A stretch of DNA of 64,000 nucleotides from Kibdelosporangium sp. MJ126-NF4 (GTDB taxonomy: Bacteria; Actinomycetota; Actinomycetes; Mycobacteriales; Pseudonocardiaceae). The position numbers and the translations under genes were made by a program. Positions 63,206 through 64,000 of this stretch are shown in pieces (the stretch's first letter is position 1; each line of letters opens with the position of its first letter). The notes under the pieces were generated by a model that saw only the letters and a list, made by a program, of their open reading frames with translations, did not search any database and had not been told where the DNA came from. The stretch lies in contig NZ_CDME01000011.1 of assembly GCF_000826545.1 (NCBI RefSeq), positions 1,893,045 to 1,957,044 on the forward strand, in the 5' to 3' direction.

Positions 63206-64000
63206 TTAGAACGGTGGGATGTCGTGGGCCTGGGGTGTGGTGACGTGGGTTTGTTTGCTGGGGGTGGTGAAGATGAGGGTGCCGGGTTTGGGGTGTTCGA
63301 GTTGCCAGTTGGTGCGTTGCCGCATGAGGTTGTGGCGCTTGCAGAACATGGCCAGGTTCCCCACGCTGGTCACCCCACCGTGGCTGTGGGGCTGGGAGTG
63401 GTCGGTTTCGCATCGCTGTGCCGGAACAGCGCAGCCGGGTTGGCGGCAGGTCCTGTCCCGGAGTTGTAGGTGTCGTCGCAATGCGGGTGAGGCGAATCGT
63501 TTCTGGCTGACTTCGAGGACTTGTCCGGTGGGGTCGGTGATGACTCGTCGCCAGGTGGCGTGGTGGGCGAGTTCGCGGGCGTATTCGGCGGTGATGGGTC
63601 CGTAGCCGCTGATTTCGCCGGGTTCGCGGTTGAGGCCCATCAGGGTGGTCATCGGTGCCAGTACATGCACCGCCGCCGCGGGCCGATCCACTGTCTTCTT
63701 GAAGGTGACGAGGTCCATGAACACGTCCGCTCGTGCCTGTGCTCGGCTGCGTCCTGGTGTGGGGCTGAGTTTGGCGAGTAGGTCCAGTTGGGAGTAGGCC
63801 TGTTCGGCTTCGTGTGGTTGCAGGGTGATGGTGATGGCGGAGGTGCCGTCGGGTTTGTGCCACTTGACGGCATCCCGCCCGGCTTTCTTCAACTGGCGCC
63901 GTTCTTCCTCGCCGTCGGGGTCGGCCCAGATCAGTTCGCGGCGGATGGCGTGTTTGAACCGGGTCAGGTTCTCGCACGTCCCGCCGTCCAGGACTCGTTT
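63206..64000 (-). CDS. DUF222/HNH endonuclease, N-terminus beyond window
   Basis: About 265 residues are seen; the frame is open through the window edge, so the start is missing. A DUF222-type helical region leads to a C-terminal HNH nuclease domain: DRTCRQPGCAVPAQRCETDHSQPHSHGG-like segment with zinc cysteines and catalytic His, then GNLAMFCKRHNLM. These 13E12-type proteins occur in multiple copies in actinobacteria and may be mobile or defence-related. The codon use is somewhat less GC-rich than that of neighbours. Confidence 0.92.
   Translation of the reverse strand, partial: KRVLDGGTCENLTRFKHAIRRELIWADPDGEEERRQLKKAGRDAVKWHKPDGTSAITITLQPHEAEQAYSQLDLLAKLSPTPGRSRAQARADVFMDLVTFKKTVDRPAAAVHVLAPMTTLMGLNREPGEISGYGPITAEYARELAHHATWRRVITDPTGQVLEVSQKRFASPALRRHLQLRDRTCRQPGCAVPAQRCETDHSQPHSHGGVTSVGNLAMFCKRHNLMRQRTNWQLEHPKPGTLIFTTPSKQTHVTTPQAHDIPPF

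Overview
This is 64 kb of a high-GC actinomycete chromosome. GC-rich third codon positions, many GTG starts behind purine-rich ribosome-binding sites, and the families present (BTAD/AfsR regulator, LCP protein, RICIN-domain exoprotein, GAF-ANTAR and STAS regulators, DUF222/HNH protein, GT87 membrane transferase) point to a soil Actinomycetales, most plausibly Pseudonocardiaceae. That placement is inference. No rRNA, tRNA, CRISPR array, prophage or replication origin was seen.

Layout. 1-5.7 kb: tail of a sensor kinase and its response regulator, joined by an unusual chain of mini-cistrons; a MocR/PdxR-type regulator; a lycopene cyclase upstream of an EAL-CBS-GGDEF protein. 5.8-19 kb: housekeeping and surface genes (HD dNTPase, secreted beta-propeller, subtilisin-like protease, LtrA protein, ABC-F protein with a small HTH protein, GT87 transferase, ABC exporter). 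18.3-27.4 kb: SIS-domain protein behind a DasR-type operator, MocA-like nucleotidyltransferase with epoxide hydrolase, LCP protein, STAS and RsbW-like pair, NAD kinase, RICIN-domain exoprotein. 27.4-33.3 kb: DJ-1/phosphoketolase/acetate kinase operon, then STAS and GAF-ANTAR regulators. 34-37.7 kb: AfsR-like regulator coupled to an HxlR regulator. 37.7-44.1 kb: imine-reductase-like oxidoreductase, SMP-30 lactonase, AlkB with a perfect LexA box, universal stress protein, orphan TPR protein, DUF3800 protein, secreted sialidase-like protein. 44.2-47.5 kb: five overlapping genes for a flavin/Fe-S electron-transfer module. 47.5-53.1 kb: L-rhamnose catabolism (isomerase, aldolase-dehydrogenase fusion, kinase) with a divergent LacI regulator. 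53.8-62.9 kb: a compact azol(in)e RiPP (TOMM) locus, with a possible 65-residue precursor, fused E1-like/YcaO cyclodehydratase and SagB-type dehydrogenase, followed by a two-component system and a large LuxR regulator. 63.2-64 kb: start-truncated DUF222/HNH endonuclease.

The most notable structural signal is a pair of near-palindromic, MITE-like elements at 8369-8531 and 35410-35599. Each sits inside a protein-coding gene and each adds a whole number of codons (55 and 64). Removing either one restores a family-like protein. Their arms show compensatory base changes, so the hairpin itself looks maintained. The second most interesting item is the TOMM locus, whose candidate precursor has no cysteine.
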